A stretch of DNA of 64,000 nt. Origin: Marinoscillum sp964351625. Lineage in GTDB: Bacteria > Bacteroidota > Bacteroidia > Cytophagales > Cyclobacteriaceae. The notes under the pieces were generated by a model that saw only the letters and a program-made list of their open reading frames with translations, was not told where the DNA came from and made no database searches. Position numbers and translations under genes: made by a program. The stretch lies in NCBI GenBank assembly GCA_964351625.1, contig CAYGOV010000008.1, positions 1-64,000 on the forward strand, given 5' to 3'. Position 1 is the first letter of the stretch; the number at the start of each line of letters is the position of its first letter. Shown here piece by piece: positions 45,706 through 53,903 of the stretch.

Positions 45706-46791
45706 ATGTTAAGTTTGATTATAGTTCTCGCGGTTGTTTTGGTAGTTGGAATTCTTATTTCAATTTTCAGAGTTGCTACACTAGTAGGAATCGTAAAAGG
45801 GGATAGCAAAAAAGACGTTCCAGCAAGTAATGGCCTTCAGGCTGCTTTGTTGCTGGTATTTTTGATACTTGGTGTCGTAGGATTCTTCTACTATTCATTT
45901 GGAGGTCTGGATGAGGACTTTACTCAGCCAATAGCCTCAGAACACGGGTTAGTTACAGATAGATTGTTTTGGATTACAATGCTTATAACGGGTTTTGTTT
46001 TCATCTTAACACAGATTTTTTTATTCGGGTTTGCTTACAAATACCAATACAAAAAGGGGAATCAAGCAGATTTTTATCCTCATAATAATAAGTTAGAAGT
46101 CATTTGGACAGCAATACCAGCGGTGGTTTTAGCAGTTCTTATACTTTCAGGCTGGAAGGCTTGGGTTGACATTACAGGACCTGCTCCAGAAGATTCAGAG
46201 ATTATCGAAGTAATGGGGTATCAGTATTCATGGGGAATAAGATATGGTGGTTCTGATGGGAAGTTAGGGGAGTATGATTACAAGAAAATTGATGTTGTCA
46301 ATCAAGCTGGTATAGACTTTTCTGATAAAGCTTCTTTCGATGATTTTATTCCAACTAAACTCTATCTACCAAAGGGCAAACCCGTATTACTTCAGATAAG
46401 AGCTCGGGATGTAATTCACAGTGTATATCAACCTCATTTCAGATTGCAAATGAATGCTGTACCTGGAATGCCAACAAGGTTTTGGTTCGTACCAACTAAG
46501 TCCACAGCTGATATGCGCACTGAGACTGGGAATCCTGATTTCAATTATGAGTTGGTATGTAATAAGATATGCGGTAAAGGACATTTTGCCATGAAATATC
46601 TAATAGAAGTTCTTGAACCTGAAGAATACGAAAAATGGTATGCATCTCAGGATTCATGGCTAAAGCAAAATGCTGATTATCTAGCACAAGTTCCAGAAGA
46701 CTTGAGAGAAATGGCTCGAATAGCCTCAGGTATAGAATCAAGTTCTGAGGTTATTAATACCAATAATTCATTAGTAAGCAACACAAAATAA
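45706..46791 (+). CDS. coxB: Cytochrome c oxidase subunit II
   Basis: Carries the CuA centre that receives electrons from cytochrome c. The CuA ligands are in LVCNKICGKGHFAMKYL (two Cys, His, Met), together with the upstream His in DVIHSVYQPHF. Three N-terminal hydrophobic segments are predicted; the usual COX2 family has two. No C-terminal cytochrome c domain, so not a caa3-type subunit. The product is 361 residues, longer than mitochondrial COX2. Confidence 0.96.
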   Translation: MLSLIIVLAVVLVVGILISIFRVATLVGIVKGDSKKDVPASNGLQAALLLVFLILGVVGFFYYSFGGLDEDFTQPIASEHGLVTDRLFWITMLITGFVFILTQIFLFGFAYKYQYKKGNQADFYPHNNKLEVIWTAIPAVVLAVLILSGWKAWVDITGPAPEDSEIIEVMGYQYSWGIRYGGSDGKLGEYDYKKIDVVNQAGIDFSDKASFDDFIPTKLYLPKGKPVLLQIRARDVIHSVYQPHFRLQMNAVPGMPTRFWFVPTKSTADMRTETGNPDFNYELVCNKICGKGHFAMKYLIEVLEPEEYEKWYASQDSWLKQNADYLAQVPEDLREMARIASGIESSSEVINTNNSLVSNTK

Positions 46792-46801
46792 TCTAAGACC
46801 T

Positions 46802-48646
46802 ATGTCAGTAGCGGACATCAAAATAGACCAACACTTGGCTCATGATGATCATCACGACGATCACCACGAACAGGGTTTTATTAGTAAATACATCTTCTCA
46901 ACTGATCATAAGACTATTGCTAAGCAGTTCCTTATTTCCGGGATTCTATGGGCAATAATCGGAGGGGGTTTATCCATAATATTTAGACTTCAGTTAGGCT
47001 TTCCTGAAATGCAACTTGATTGGTTGCGACCAATATTAGGAAAATGGATTACTGAAGGCGGGAAGTTGGATTCTGAATTTTATCTAGCCTTAGTGACCAT
47101 GCATGGTACCATAATGGTATTCTTCGTGCTTACAGCAGGACTAAGTGGTACTTTCAGTAACTTCTTAATACCTCTACAAATTGGTGCCAGAGATATGGCA
47201 TCAGGTTTTATGAACATGCTATCATACTGGTTTTTCTTTTTATCAAGTGTGGTGATGTTTATTTCTTTATTTCTTGAAACAGGACCTGCGGCAGGTGGGT
47301 GGACTATCTATCCTCCATTGAGTGCACTTCCACAAGCAATACAAGGATCGGGTGCAGGTATGACTATGTGGTTGGTTTCCATGGTATTCTTTATAGCATC
47401 AACTTTGCTGGGTGGTATAAATTATATCACTACGGTGATCAACTTAAGAACAGAGGGAATGTCTTTCACGCGTCTTCCTTTGACTATATGGGCCTTTTTT
47501 GTTACTGCAGTAATAGGACTATTATCGTTTCCAGTTCTTTTTGCAGCAGCTTTGCTTTTGGTTTTTGACAGATCATTCGGAACTAGTTTTTATCTATCTG
47601 AGATATACATAAATGGTGAAGCTTTACCTAACGTAGGTGGTAGTCCTATTTTATACCAACATTTGTTCTGGTTCTTGGGGCACCCTGAGGTTTACATTGT
47701 AATCTTACCTGCTTTAGGTATTACTTCTGAGATCATTTCTACGAATTCAAGAAAGCCAATTTTTGGATATAAAGCTATGATTGGGTCTATTCTGGCGATT
47801 GCATTTCTTTCCTTTATTGTCTGGGCACACCATATGTTTGTGACGGGACTGAACCCATTCTTGGGCTCTATTTTCATGTTCTTGACTTTGATTATTGCTG
47901 TTCCTTCAGCTGTTAAAGCATTTAATTATATCACTACGTTATGGAGGGGTAATATCGTGTTTACACCAGCCATGTTGTTCTCTATAGGTTTGGTTTCCTT
48001 CTTTATCTCTGGTGGACTTACTGGTCTTTTTCTAGGGAATGCAGCAGTGGATATTAATCTTCATGATACTTACTTTGTAGTAGCTCATTTCCACTTGGTA
48101 ATGGGTAGTGCTTCTTTCTTTGGATTGCTTGCTGGTGTTTACCATTGGTTCCCTAAAATGTTTGGTAGAATGATGGATAATAGATTAGGCTTCTTACATT
48201 TCTGGTTGACTTTTGTAGGGGTGTACTTGGTGTTTTTCCCACTTCATTATATAGGTATTGCTGGTTTCCCAAGAAGATATTACTCTTTTACAAGCTTTGA
48301 TGCTTTTAGCACATTCACAGATTTGAATGCTTTTGTGAGTATTGCTGCGATCATCACTTTTGCTGCTCAGTTTATATTCCTCTTCAACTTTTTCTACAGT
48401 ATTTTTAGAGGTAGAAGAGCACCTATGAATCCATGGAAGTCGAACACCTTGGAATGGACAACTCCTGTTGTTCCAGGTCATGGTAACTGGCCAGGTGAGA
48501 TACCTAAAGTATATAGATGGCCATATGATTACAGTAAGCCAGGTGCTCCAGATGATTTCATTCCTCAGAATGTTCCATACTCAGAAACTCCTGAATCTAA
48601 CATGGAGCATGAAAAGGACGGAGCTAGTGCCAAGGCTGGTCACTAA
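46802..48646 (+). CDS. coxA: Cytochrome c oxidase subunit I
   Basis: Catalytic heme-copper subunit, 614 residues and 12 TM helices. Heme a and a3/CuB ligands are in VTMHGTIMVFF, HPEVYIVILPALG (His-Pro-Glu-Val-Tyr) and HDTYFVVAHFHLVMG. A glutamate in HPEVY matches the A1-type D-channel. The N-terminus is unusually rich in His and Asp (HLAHDDHHDDHHEQG). Ends 1 nt overlapped with the heme A synthase ATG. Confidence 0.97.
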   Translation: MSVADIKIDQHLAHDDHHDDHHEQGFISKYIFSTDHKTIAKQFLISGILWAIIGGGLSIIFRLQLGFPEMQLDWLRPILGKWITEGGKLDSEFYLALVTMHGTIMVFFVLTAGLSGTFSNFLIPLQIGARDMASGFMNMLSYWFFFLSSVVMFISLFLETGPAAGGWTIYPPLSALPQAIQGSGAGMTMWLVSMVFFIASTLLGGINYITTVINLRTEGMSFTRLPLTIWAFFVTAVIGLLSFPVLFAAALLLVFDRSFGTSFYLSEIYINGEALPNVGGSPILYQHLFWFLGHPEVYIVILPALGITSEIISTNSRKPIFGYKAMIGSILAIAFLSFIVWAHHMFVTGLNPFLGSIFMFLTLIIAVPSAVKAFNYITTLWRGNIVFTPAMLFSIGLVSFFISGGLTGLFLGNAAVDINLHDTYFVVAHFHLVMGSASFFGLLAGVYHWFPKMFGRMMDNRLGFLHFWLTFVGVYLVFFPLHYIGIAGFPRRYYSFTSFDAFSTFTDLNAFVSIAAIITFAAQFIFLFNFFYSIFRGRRAPMNPWKSNTLEWTTPVVPGHGNWPGEIPKVYRWPYDYSKPGAPDDFIPQNVPYSETPESNMEHEKDGASAKAGH

Positions 48647-49662
48647 TGTTGATAAAAAATACTGCTTTAAATTTTAATCTTTACACACTCATTGCCGTCT
48701 ACTTGCTAATACTTGTAGGCGGCATTGTGCGTAGTATGGAGGCTGGAATGGGTTGTCCTGACTGGCCTAAATGCTTTGGAGCTTATGTTCCACCTACTGA
48801 TGATTCTATTTTACCAGCTGGATACGAAAGCTATTATCAAGAAGCACGAATTAGAAAGAATGAAAGATTGGCTTCAGTCCTAACTTCGTTTGGGTTTAGT
48901 CAATTATCAGATAGAGTGCTAAATGATCCTATGATAGCCTCCGAAACAAAGTTTGACGTTGCTAAGGCTTGGGTAGAGTATATCAATCGGTTAATAGGAG
49001 TTGTGATTGGGCTTTTTATTATTGGAAACATGCTTTTAGCTTTTTCTTATAGAATGACCAGTCTTACAATACCAATACTTGGAGTTGTTAGTTTTCTATT
49101 GGTTCTGATTCAAGGATGGGTAGGTTCATTGGTTGTATCTACCAATTTACTACCAGGGTTTATTTCATTCCATATGTTATTAGCGATGCTATTGGTAATG
49201 CTTTTAATATATCAGCGACACTTAATGCAAGGTGGTAAAAAAGCTCATTTGAATCAACAATGGATTGTCCCACTATTGTTGGTGCTATTTGTTACTCAAA
49301 TATTTTTAGGTATTTCTATTCGGGAAGATGTTGATGTATTGAAAGCTACATCAGATTTATCAAGGTCACTTTGGGTGGATACGTTTAATTGGAACTTCTA
49401 CGTTCATAGGTCTGGCTCCATATTATTGATAGCCCTATTAGGTTATTTTGTTTATTTAAATTTTCAAAAAGCATTAATTGGACCTGTTTTAGTAAGCCTG
49501 GTAGGTATAGTATGTTTAGAGATTCTTTTAGGTGCGATCATGTCATATTTTGCTATTCCAAGATTCGCACAACCTTTACATCTACTTTTGGCTTTATTGT
49601 CCTTTGGTCTCTTATTTTATCTATTTTTGGGTTCTCAATGGAATAGTAGTAAAGCTTCATGA
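48646..49662 (+). CDS. ctaA: Heme A synthase (COX15/CtaA)
   Basis: Converts heme O to heme A for cytochrome oxidase. 338 residues, eight predicted TM helices; conserved region LILVGGIVRSMEAGMGCPDWPKCFGAYVP (shown in part: SMEAGMGCPDWPKC) is characteristic. The ATG shares one base with the coxA stop, and the end overlaps ctaB by 4 nt. Confidence 0.95.
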   Translation: MLIKNTALNFNLYTLIAVYLLILVGGIVRSMEAGMGCPDWPKCFGAYVPPTDDSILPAGYESYYQEARIRKNERLASVLTSFGFSQLSDRVLNDPMIASETKFDVAKAWVEYINRLIGVVIGLFIIGNMLLAFSYRMTSLTIPILGVVSFLLVLIQGWVGSLVVSTNLLPGFISFHMLLAMLLVMLLIYQRHLMQGGKKAHLNQQWIVPLLLVLFVTQIFLGISIREDVDVLKATSDLSRSLWVDTFNWNFYVHRSGSILLIALLGYFVYLNFQKALIGPVLVSLVGIVCLEILLGAIMSYFAIPRFAQPLHLLLALLSFGLLFYLFLGSQWNSSKAS

Positions 49663-50546
49663 ATACCATCTCAGGAAATATATTATTAACGGAAAGAGTA
49701 AGGGCTTACTTTGAACTTCTTAAATTTCGCTTATCATTTCTAGTAGCCTTTTCTTGTGGTTTTGGTTATTTATTAGCCAATAGCGGCAGAGTAGACTGGG
49801 TTCATTTTGCGTGGGTTTTTCTAGCCGGGTTCTTCATATCTGCAGCATCGGTCATAATCAATCAGATCATAGAAGTTGATCTGGATAAATTAATGACGAG
49901 AACTAAGGATAGACCTTTACCTACAGGAAGACTTACTAAAATGGAAGCTACCCAATTTTTAATAGTGCTAGCTGCTCTGGGTTTTGCTATTCTAATATGG
50001 CAAACAAACTTATTGACAGTGATACTTTCGGTTGTCTCAATGGTGCTTTATTCATTTGTATATACACCACTCAAGCGTGTTGGCCCAATAGCTGTGTTTG
50101 TTGGTGCAATACCAGGCGCATTGCCTCCATTATTAGGTTGGGTGGCTGCTACAGGACAAATAAGCTATGTTGCTTTGATAATTTTTGGTATCCAATTCAT
50201 ATGGCAGTTTCCTCATTTTTGGGCTATAGCATGGGTGGCAGACGATGATTATAAAAAAGCTGGTTTCAAACTACTTCCAGGCGGAGGTAAGAAAGATCTT
50301 AATACCGCCATTAATATTATGATCTACACGCTTTTCTTAATGCCTTTAGGGTTGTTGCCAACCTATTTTGGGATAGTAGGGATTGTTGGTGGAGTAGTGG
50401 TGACTATTTGTGGTGCATTATTCTTCGCTCAAACATTTTCGCTAATGAAGGATTATTCTAGAAAGTCGGCATTGAAAATTATGTTTGGATCATTTATTTA
50501 TTTGCCGATCGTTCAAATAGCTTTCTTATTAGACAAAATCTCATGA
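49659..50546 (+). CDS. ctaB: Heme O synthase (protoheme IX farnesyltransferase)
   Basis: A UbiA-superfamily prenyltransferase that adds farnesyl to heme B. First Asp-rich motif: NQIIEVDLDKLMTRTKDRPLP (core N-x-x-x-D-x-x-x-D, seen here as NQIIEVDLDKLM); the second conserved motif is in DDDYKKAGFKLLPG. Eight to nine TM helices in 295 residues. Overlaps the next gene by 4 nt (ATGA). Confidence 0.96.
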   Translation: MNTISGNILLTERVRAYFELLKFRLSFLVAFSCGFGYLLANSGRVDWVHFAWVFLAGFFISAASVIINQIIEVDLDKLMTRTKDRPLPTGRLTKMEATQFLIVLAALGFAILIWQTNLLTVILSVVSMVLYSFVYTPLKRVGPIAVFVGAIPGALPPLLGWVAATGQISYVALIIFGIQFIWQFPHFWAIAWVADDDYKKAGFKLLPGGGKKDLNTAINIMIYTLFLMPLGLLPTYFGIVGIVGGVVVTICGALFFAQTFSLMKDYSRKSALKIMFGSFIYLPIVQIAFLLDKIS

Positions 50547-51124
50547 ATCAAACAGCAAATATCCCTATTGGAAATGTATCAGTAAGATCAATGAATCCGA
50601 AGAAATTCGCGATGTGGTTGTTCCTGATTTCAGTGACGATGATATTTATATCTCTTTCAAGTGCATATATCGTGAAACGTGCTGAAGGAGACTGGCTGAT
50701 AGTGGATTTTCCAACGATGTTTAATTGGACCTCCGCAATAATTGTCCTAAGTAGTGTTACCATGCAGATTGCCTATTATTCTTCCCTTAAGAATAAAATA
50801 GGAGCTGTTAAGATTAGTTTAGCAGCAACTTTTGTGTTGGCAATAGCCTTCGTGATAGGACAATATTTGTCTTGGGGCGAATTGATTGCTCAGGACGTGT
50901 TTTTTGTAGGTAATGTGGCAGGCTCATTTATTTATATTTTCACAGGTCTGCATGTTTTGCATTTGGCTGGGGGAATAATCTTTTTATTGGTAGTTTTAGT
51001 TAATTCCTTCAAATACAAGGTGCACTCAAAAAGTATGAACCAAATTTCAATGTGTACTACATACTGGCATTTTTTAGGTGGACTTTGGTTGTATTTATAC
51101 CTATTTTTGATTTTAAATAATTAA
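50543..51124 (+). CDS. Cytochrome c oxidase subunit III family protein (first copy)
   Basis: A 193-residue protein with five TM helices, of the heme-copper oxidase subunit III superfamily; includes WLFLISVTMIFISLSSAYIVKR and ends with the conserved TYWHFLGGLWLYLYLFL (HFLGGLW is the subunit III signature region). Short relative to canonical subunit III. Tightly coupled to ctaB and followed 8 nt later by a second subunit III gene. Confidence 0.88.
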   Translation: MNQTANIPIGNVSVRSMNPKKFAMWLFLISVTMIFISLSSAYIVKRAEGDWLIVDFPTMFNWTSAIIVLSSVTMQIAYYSSLKNKIGAVKISLAATFVLAIAFVIGQYLSWGELIAQDVFFVGNVAGSFIYIFTGLHVLHLAGGIIFLLVVLVNSFKYKVHSKSMNQISMCTTYWHFLGGLWLYLYLFLILNN

Positions 51125-51132
51125 TACTGTTT

Positions 51133-51879
51133 ATGGCACACACGGCAGCAATTGTTGATGAAAGCATGGCCAACCCTTGGGGTGGTGGAGTAGAACCAAT
51201 GAAGGCGAGTTATGGAAAGCTCATGATGTGGTTTTTCCTTCTTTCAGATGCTTTTTCTTTTTCAGCACTATTGATCACTTATGGTTTAATCAGATACAGT
51301 CACCCAGCGTTCGAAGGTGCTTTTGCTGATTTCTCTTTCTCACAAGAGTACTGGCCTATTCCTGAGATGGTATTTGAAGCTGTGCCTTTCTTACATGGCT
51401 TACATGCACCATTGGTCTTCGTGGGTATAATGACTTTTATTCTCATTTTGAGTTCTGTGACTATGGTACTAGCAGTGGAAGCTGGACATAGAATGGACAG
51501 AAAAGGAGTTGAAAAATGGATGATTTGGACTATTGTTGGTGGTTTAACTTTCTTAGGATGTCAAGCTTGGGAATGGTCACATTTTATTCATGGTGCTGAT
51601 CTTTCTAACAATGTGGCTTCCAACCTTTTACAAGGGGCAAGTCTTACAGCTAACCAATACGGACCATCTAACTTTGCCGCACTTTTCTTTTTCATTACAG
51701 GCTTTCACGGATTTCACGTTTTTAGTGGTGTTTTGATCAACTTTATCATTTTCTATCAAGCAGTAGTTGGTGTTTTTGATAGAAGAGGTCACTACGAAAT
51801 GGTGGAAAAAGTCGGTCTTTACTGGCATTTTGTAGATCTGGTTTGGGTATTCGTATTTACCTTCTTTTATCTTGTCTAA
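51133..51879 (+). CDS. Cytochrome c oxidase subunit III family protein (second copy)
   Basis: A 248-residue subunit III homologue with about six TM helices. Signature regions are GKLMMWFFLLSDAFSFSALL and FHGFHVFSGVLINFI, then EKVGLYWHFVDLVWVFVFTFFY. The two unequal subunit III-like genes side by side suggest a heterodimeric subunit III or a split that is common in Bacteroidota oxidase operons, as I recall. Confidence 0.9.
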   Translation: MAHTAAIVDESMANPWGGGVEPMKASYGKLMMWFFLLSDAFSFSALLITYGLIRYSHPAFEGAFADFSFSQEYWPIPEMVFEAVPFLHGLHAPLVFVGIMTFILILSSVTMVLAVEAGHRMDRKGVEKWMIWTIVGGLTFLGCQAWEWSHFIHGADLSNNVASNLLQGASLTANQYGPSNFAALFFFITGFHGFHVFSGVLINFIIFYQAVVGVFDRRGHYEMVEKVGLYWHFVDLVWVFVFTFFYLV

Positions 51880-51898
51880 TCCTTAATTTTTTATAATA

Positions 51899-52228
51899 AT
51901 GGAACATCATACATCAGAAATAGAAGTTCAAGTTATCCCAGAGGATAAGGCGAAAACTAAGAAAATATTAAAAGTAGCTATTATACTTGGTATCCTTACG
52001 GCAATTGAATTTGTGATTGCATTTGCATTTGATGCGAGTATTGGTAAAACAATTGTTTTCATCCTTATGACACTTATAAAGGCATATTATATTGTATCTG
52101 AGTTTATGCACTTAGGACATGAGAGAAAGTCATTAATATGGTCGATCATATTGCCGACTATGTTTATCATTTTTTTCATTTTTATAATGATCTATCAAGG
52201 AGCCGCGATTTTTGAATTGCTTTATTGA
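51899..52228 (+). CDS. Cytochrome c oxidase subunit IV-like (CyoD/COX4 prokaryotic)
   Basis: A 109-residue protein with three TM helices of the prokaryotic subunit IV type (opening EIEVQVIPEDKAKTKKILKV, then TMs). Contains VFILMTLIKAYYIVSEFMHLGHE, which is the typical central helix. It is the last gene before the operon's terminator. Confidence 0.88.
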   Translation: MEHHTSEIEVQVIPEDKAKTKKILKVAIILGILTAIEFVIAFAFDASIGKTIVFILMTLIKAYYIVSEFMHLGHERKSLIWSIILPTMFIIFFIFIMIYQGAAIFELLY

Positions 52229-52250
52229 ATTTTAAGAAAACATTTCACTT

Positions 52251-52284
52251 AAAATCATGTCTTAACAAGACATGATTTTTTTTT
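52251..52284 (+). terminator. Rho-independent terminator after the cytochrome oxidase genes
   Basis: Perfect 13-base arms (AAAATCATGTCTT / AAGACATGATTTT) around an AAC loop, followed directly by a T-run. It lies 23 nt after the subunit IV stop. The T-run ends only 4 nt before the ATG of the next gene. Confidence 0.9.
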
Positions 52285-52287
52285 ATA

Positions 52288-52692
52288 ATGAAGTTTAGAA
52301 AGCTAATAGTCATATTCTTTTTTATTGTTGTGTTTGGGTTGCCTGTGGCGTGGTATTTATTCTTACAAGCATTCGGAGAGAATAGATTTGATCTTCCAGT
52401 TCTTGAGTCAATTCAAAATGACTGTCTCAAGGTTAAAGAGGAAAGGGTCTATTTGGACTCAATGGATCTTAATGGTAGTCCCAATGAAAAATCAAGAATA
52501 ATCACACGTCTATTGAGACAATCAATTTTGGATTGGAATACAATCGATTTTACGCAATGTGGACTTGATGGATCGATAATCTTGATAGATAGTTTGGATC
52601 AGGTGAGGGGAGTATATGAAGTGAACAGGGAAGAAGTAGATCGCTTTTTGGCTGAGATTGATATTTATTTACTGAATTACTCTAACAAATAA
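52288..52692 (+). CDS. Membrane-anchored protein with SCO1-like ends but no copper motif
   Basis: 134 residues with an N-terminal membrane anchor (IVIFFFIVVFGLPVAWYLFL). The stretch right after it (AFGENRFDLPV) and the C-terminal REEVDRFLAEIDIYLL resemble the ends of Bacteroidota SCO1/SenC proteins, and the gene occupies the slot where I would expect SCO1. But the central thioredoxin region and the Cys-x3-Cys-Pro and His copper ligands are missing; only C46 and C91 remain. It may be a shortened SCO-like protein with a changed role, or an eroding gene. Fold assignment is inference from short similarities only. Follows the terminator by 4 nt. Confidence 0.65.
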   Translation: MKFRKLIVIFFFIVVFGLPVAWYLFLQAFGENRFDLPVLESIQNDCLKVKEERVYLDSMDLNGSPNEKSRIITRLLRQSILDWNTIDFTQCGLDGSIILIDSLDQVRGVYEVNREEVDRFLAEIDIYLLNYSNK

Positions 52693-52693
52693 G

Positions 52694-53260
52694 ATGTATA
52701 AGATTTTAATAAGAGCAATCATCGTTGTTTCTGTACTTATTCCAGTTGTAGTTGCAGCTATGTTGTTTCTACCTTTCAAGCTAGCAATAAGTGATCAAGA
52801 GTGGGTTAGAAGTTTGCCAGCATTCAATGCTGGCATCAATAGTTTGACCACTGTAATATTGGTACTTGCCTTGATTGCAGTTAAATCAGGTAAAATAGTC
52901 CTGCATAAATATCTGATGTTGAGTTGTTTATTGCTGGGAGCCCTATTTTTGAGTGCTTATGTGACTTATCATGCATCTGTATCATCTACGATTTTTGGTG
53001 ATATTGATCATGATGGCGTTTTGAACGAAATGGAAAGCTTGGAAGCTGGTTCTTCGAGAATAGGCTACCTCATACTTTTGCTAACGCATATTATGTTTTC
53101 TATTGCTGTGGTGCCTATCGTACTAATGGCATTTTATTATGCCTTAGTCGGGAACATTAGTGCGCATAAAAGGCTTGTCAAATTTACATTTCCTATTTGG
53201 TTGTATGTTTCGATAACTGGGGTTTTAGTCTATCTAATGATCAGTCCTTATTACCTTTAA
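52694..53260 (+). CDS. DUF420 membrane protein with an EF-hand-like loop
   Basis: 188 residues with four or five TM helices of the DUF420 (CtaM-like) family, found near oxidase genes and thought to help cytochrome oxidase assembly. Between helices 3 and 4 is D103-I-D105-H-D107-G-V-L-N111-E-M-E114, an almost ideal calcium-binding EF-hand loop (DxDxDGxxxxxE) not in the family core as I know it. Begins 1 nt after the SCO-like gene. Confidence 0.85.
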   Translation: MYKILIRAIIVVSVLIPVVVAAMLFLPFKLAISDQEWVRSLPAFNAGINSLTTVILVLALIAVKSGKIVLHKYLMLSCLLLGALFLSAYVTYHASVSSTIFGDIDHDGVLNEMESLEAGSSRIGYLILLLTHIMFSIAVVPIVLMAFYYALVGNISAHKRLVKFTFPIWLYVSITGVLVYLMISPYYL

Positions 53261-53265
53261 GTCCA

Positions 53266-53529
53266 ATGAGATTCATCAAGTTCATCACCTTATTTTTCAT
53301 AGCATTTTTGGAAAACTTGAGTGCTAATGCTCAATGTGCCATGTGTAGAACTCAAGTGGTCAATAATGTGAGCCACGGTGATACTGCTCTTGCGGCAGGT
53401 CTGAATTTTGGTATCATGTATCTCTTTTTCGCACCTTATATCATCATAGCACTAGTAGCTTTCCTTTGGTATAGAAACTCAAAAGTAAATGAAAGAAAAA
53501 GGAGCCTTATCAGCCGTATTGGAAGGTAA
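53266..53529 (+). CDS. Small secreted/membrane protein with CxxC (CAMC) motif
   Basis: An 87-residue protein: signal peptide (MRFIKFITLFFIAFLENLSANA), then a mature start QCAMCRTQVVNN with a CxxC pair, and one TM helix (YLFFAPYIIIALVAFLWY) near the C-terminus. I start at ATG 53266, just after the DUF420 gene; the reading frame extends upstream from a GTG inside that gene without meaningful sequence. The pair of cysteines next to the membrane suggests a redox or metal role in oxidase assembly; inference only. Overlaps the DUF983 gene by 41 nt. Confidence 0.75.
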   Translation: MRFIKFITLFFIAFLENLSANAQCAMCRTQVVNNVSHGDTALAAGLNFGIMYLFFAPYIIIALVAFLWYRNSKVNERKRSLISRIGR

Positions 53530-53872
53530 ATGTCCTAATTGTAGGAAGGGCAATATGTTTAAGTTTCCTTTATTGGCTTTCACTAAATTCAATAGCATGT
53601 ACACGCACTGTCCAGAGTGTGATTTGAGATTTGAGCGCGAACCAGGTTTCTTTTATGGTGCGATGTATATGAGCTATGCCTTGTCTGTAGCTATATTCTT
53701 TATATTGGTGTTCATACTTTATGTTATAATTGGCGATCCGAGCCTTACCTATTACATCACGACTATTACCGTTGTATCGATTTTACTTTATCCTTTCACA
53801 TTTCGCTATTCCCGAATTCTCTTTATGTATGCCTTTAGTGGTGTTTCATACCATTCTGAGAAGCTTAAATAG
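53489..53872 (+). CDS. DUF983 zinc-ribbon membrane protein
   Basis: 127 residues with two CxxC zinc-ribbon motifs (CPNCRKGNMF and HCPECDLRF) followed by two to three TM helices, typical for DUF983, which often neighbours cytochrome oxidase genes. The function is unknown. Its ATG lies inside the upstream CxxC gene, so translation is probably coupled. Confidence 0.88.
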   Translation: MKEKGALSAVLEGKCPNCRKGNMFKFPLLAFTKFNSMYTHCPECDLRFEREPGFFYGAMYMSYALSVAIFFILVFILYVIIGDPSLTYYITTITVVSILLYPFTFRYSRILFMYAFSGVSYHSEKLK

Positions 53873-53877
53873 CTTAA

Positions 53878-53903
53878 ATTGATGATTTAATTGATTCATC
53901 AAT
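53878..53903. repeat. Hairpin overlapping the kinase start codon
   Basis: ATTGATGA and TCATCAAT, perfect 8-base arms around a 10-base loop; the right arm covers the ATG of the histidine kinase gene. Could limit ribosome access or end the DUF983 transcript; no T-run follows. Confidence 0.3.

Noticed and set aside
45706..46791. caa3-type oxidase (cytochrome c fused to subunit II)
   Set aside because: Subunit II has no CxxCH; cytochrome c functions come from the ACIII subunits.
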